DNA of 21,099 bases from CAYSLA01 sp964431685 (GTDB taxonomy: Bacteria > Armatimonadota > UBA5829). Both the position numbers and the translations under genes were made by a program. Location: NCBI GenBank assembly GCA_964431685.1, contig CAYSLA010000052.1, forward strand, positions 1 to 21,099, read 5' to 3'. Below, in pieces: positions 21,081 to 21,099 of this stretch. The notes under the pieces are model-generated. The model was not told the origin of the DNA, ran no database searches, and saw nothing but the letters and a program-made list of their open reading frames with translations. The first letter of the stretch is position 1, and every line of letters starts with the position of its first letter.

Positions 21081-21099
21081 CAGCACAGATTATTCAGGG

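Noticed and set aside
1..21099. tRNA, rRNA, transposase or prophage genes
   Set aside because: No cloverleaf, ribosomal RNA or transposase/integrase motif was noticed on either strand by reading; a dedicated search was not possible.

Overview
The window is bacterial chromosomal DNA, about 58-60% GC by eye, probably from a metagenome assembly because a block of exactly 100 N interrupts one gene. GTG and TTG starts behind strong AGGAGG-type ribosome sites are common, and sigma70-like promoters are readable (TTGACA-17-TAGAAT occurs twice). The gene mix is a CoA-disulfide-reductase multidomain fusion, a DUF5107 protein, a heparinase II/III-like lyase with an N-terminal Cys4 motif, Gfo/Idh/MocA and sugar isomerase genes, and a RecQ-ComF fusion. 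This would fit Armatimonadota or another poorly cultured lineage of that kind, but the taxonomic guess is weak and rests on content only.

Layout. (1) 1-2940: a hairpin, a 64-residue unknown protein, and a membrane PAS-GGDEF-EAL protein for cyclic-di-GMP turnover, all leftward. (2) 2857-7727, rightward: an ArsR-type repressor behind a promoter carrying two inverted repeats. It is followed 5 bases later by an 830-residue CoA-disulfide reductase/rhodanese/TusA/DsrE fusion, a tandem-repeat spacer, a small ferredoxin and a D-aminoacylase-family amidohydrolase. The first three look like a reactive-sulfur handling operon. (3) 7759-8947: a small membrane protein with a PEGA-like domain and an unrecognised 183-residue protein. 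(4) 9025-15967, leftward: a heparinase II/III-like secreted lyase, a DUF5107-TPR protein, a sugar isomerase/epimerase and a Gfo/Idh/MocA oxidoreductase. This suggests polysaccharide or sugar-acid catabolism. A family 2 glycosyltransferase follows (16121-16921). (5) 16996-21099, rightward: a 938-residue RecQ helicase fused to an HTH_40-like domain and a ComF-type phosphoribosyltransferase, then DprA, then a strong promoter pointing out of the window.

The most unusual part is region 5. One polypeptide joins a RecQ helicase to a ComFC-like domain, and the next gene is dprA. ComFC and DprA are both factors for incoming single-stranded DNA. The DprA here ends in a beta-clamp-type QMSLF tail and is bracketed by two nearly identical 28-base repeats in the same orientation. 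Many intergenic gaps also hold hairpins that share the core TCCCGAAGC, which looks like a small dispersed palindromic repeat family placed mainly at gene ends.
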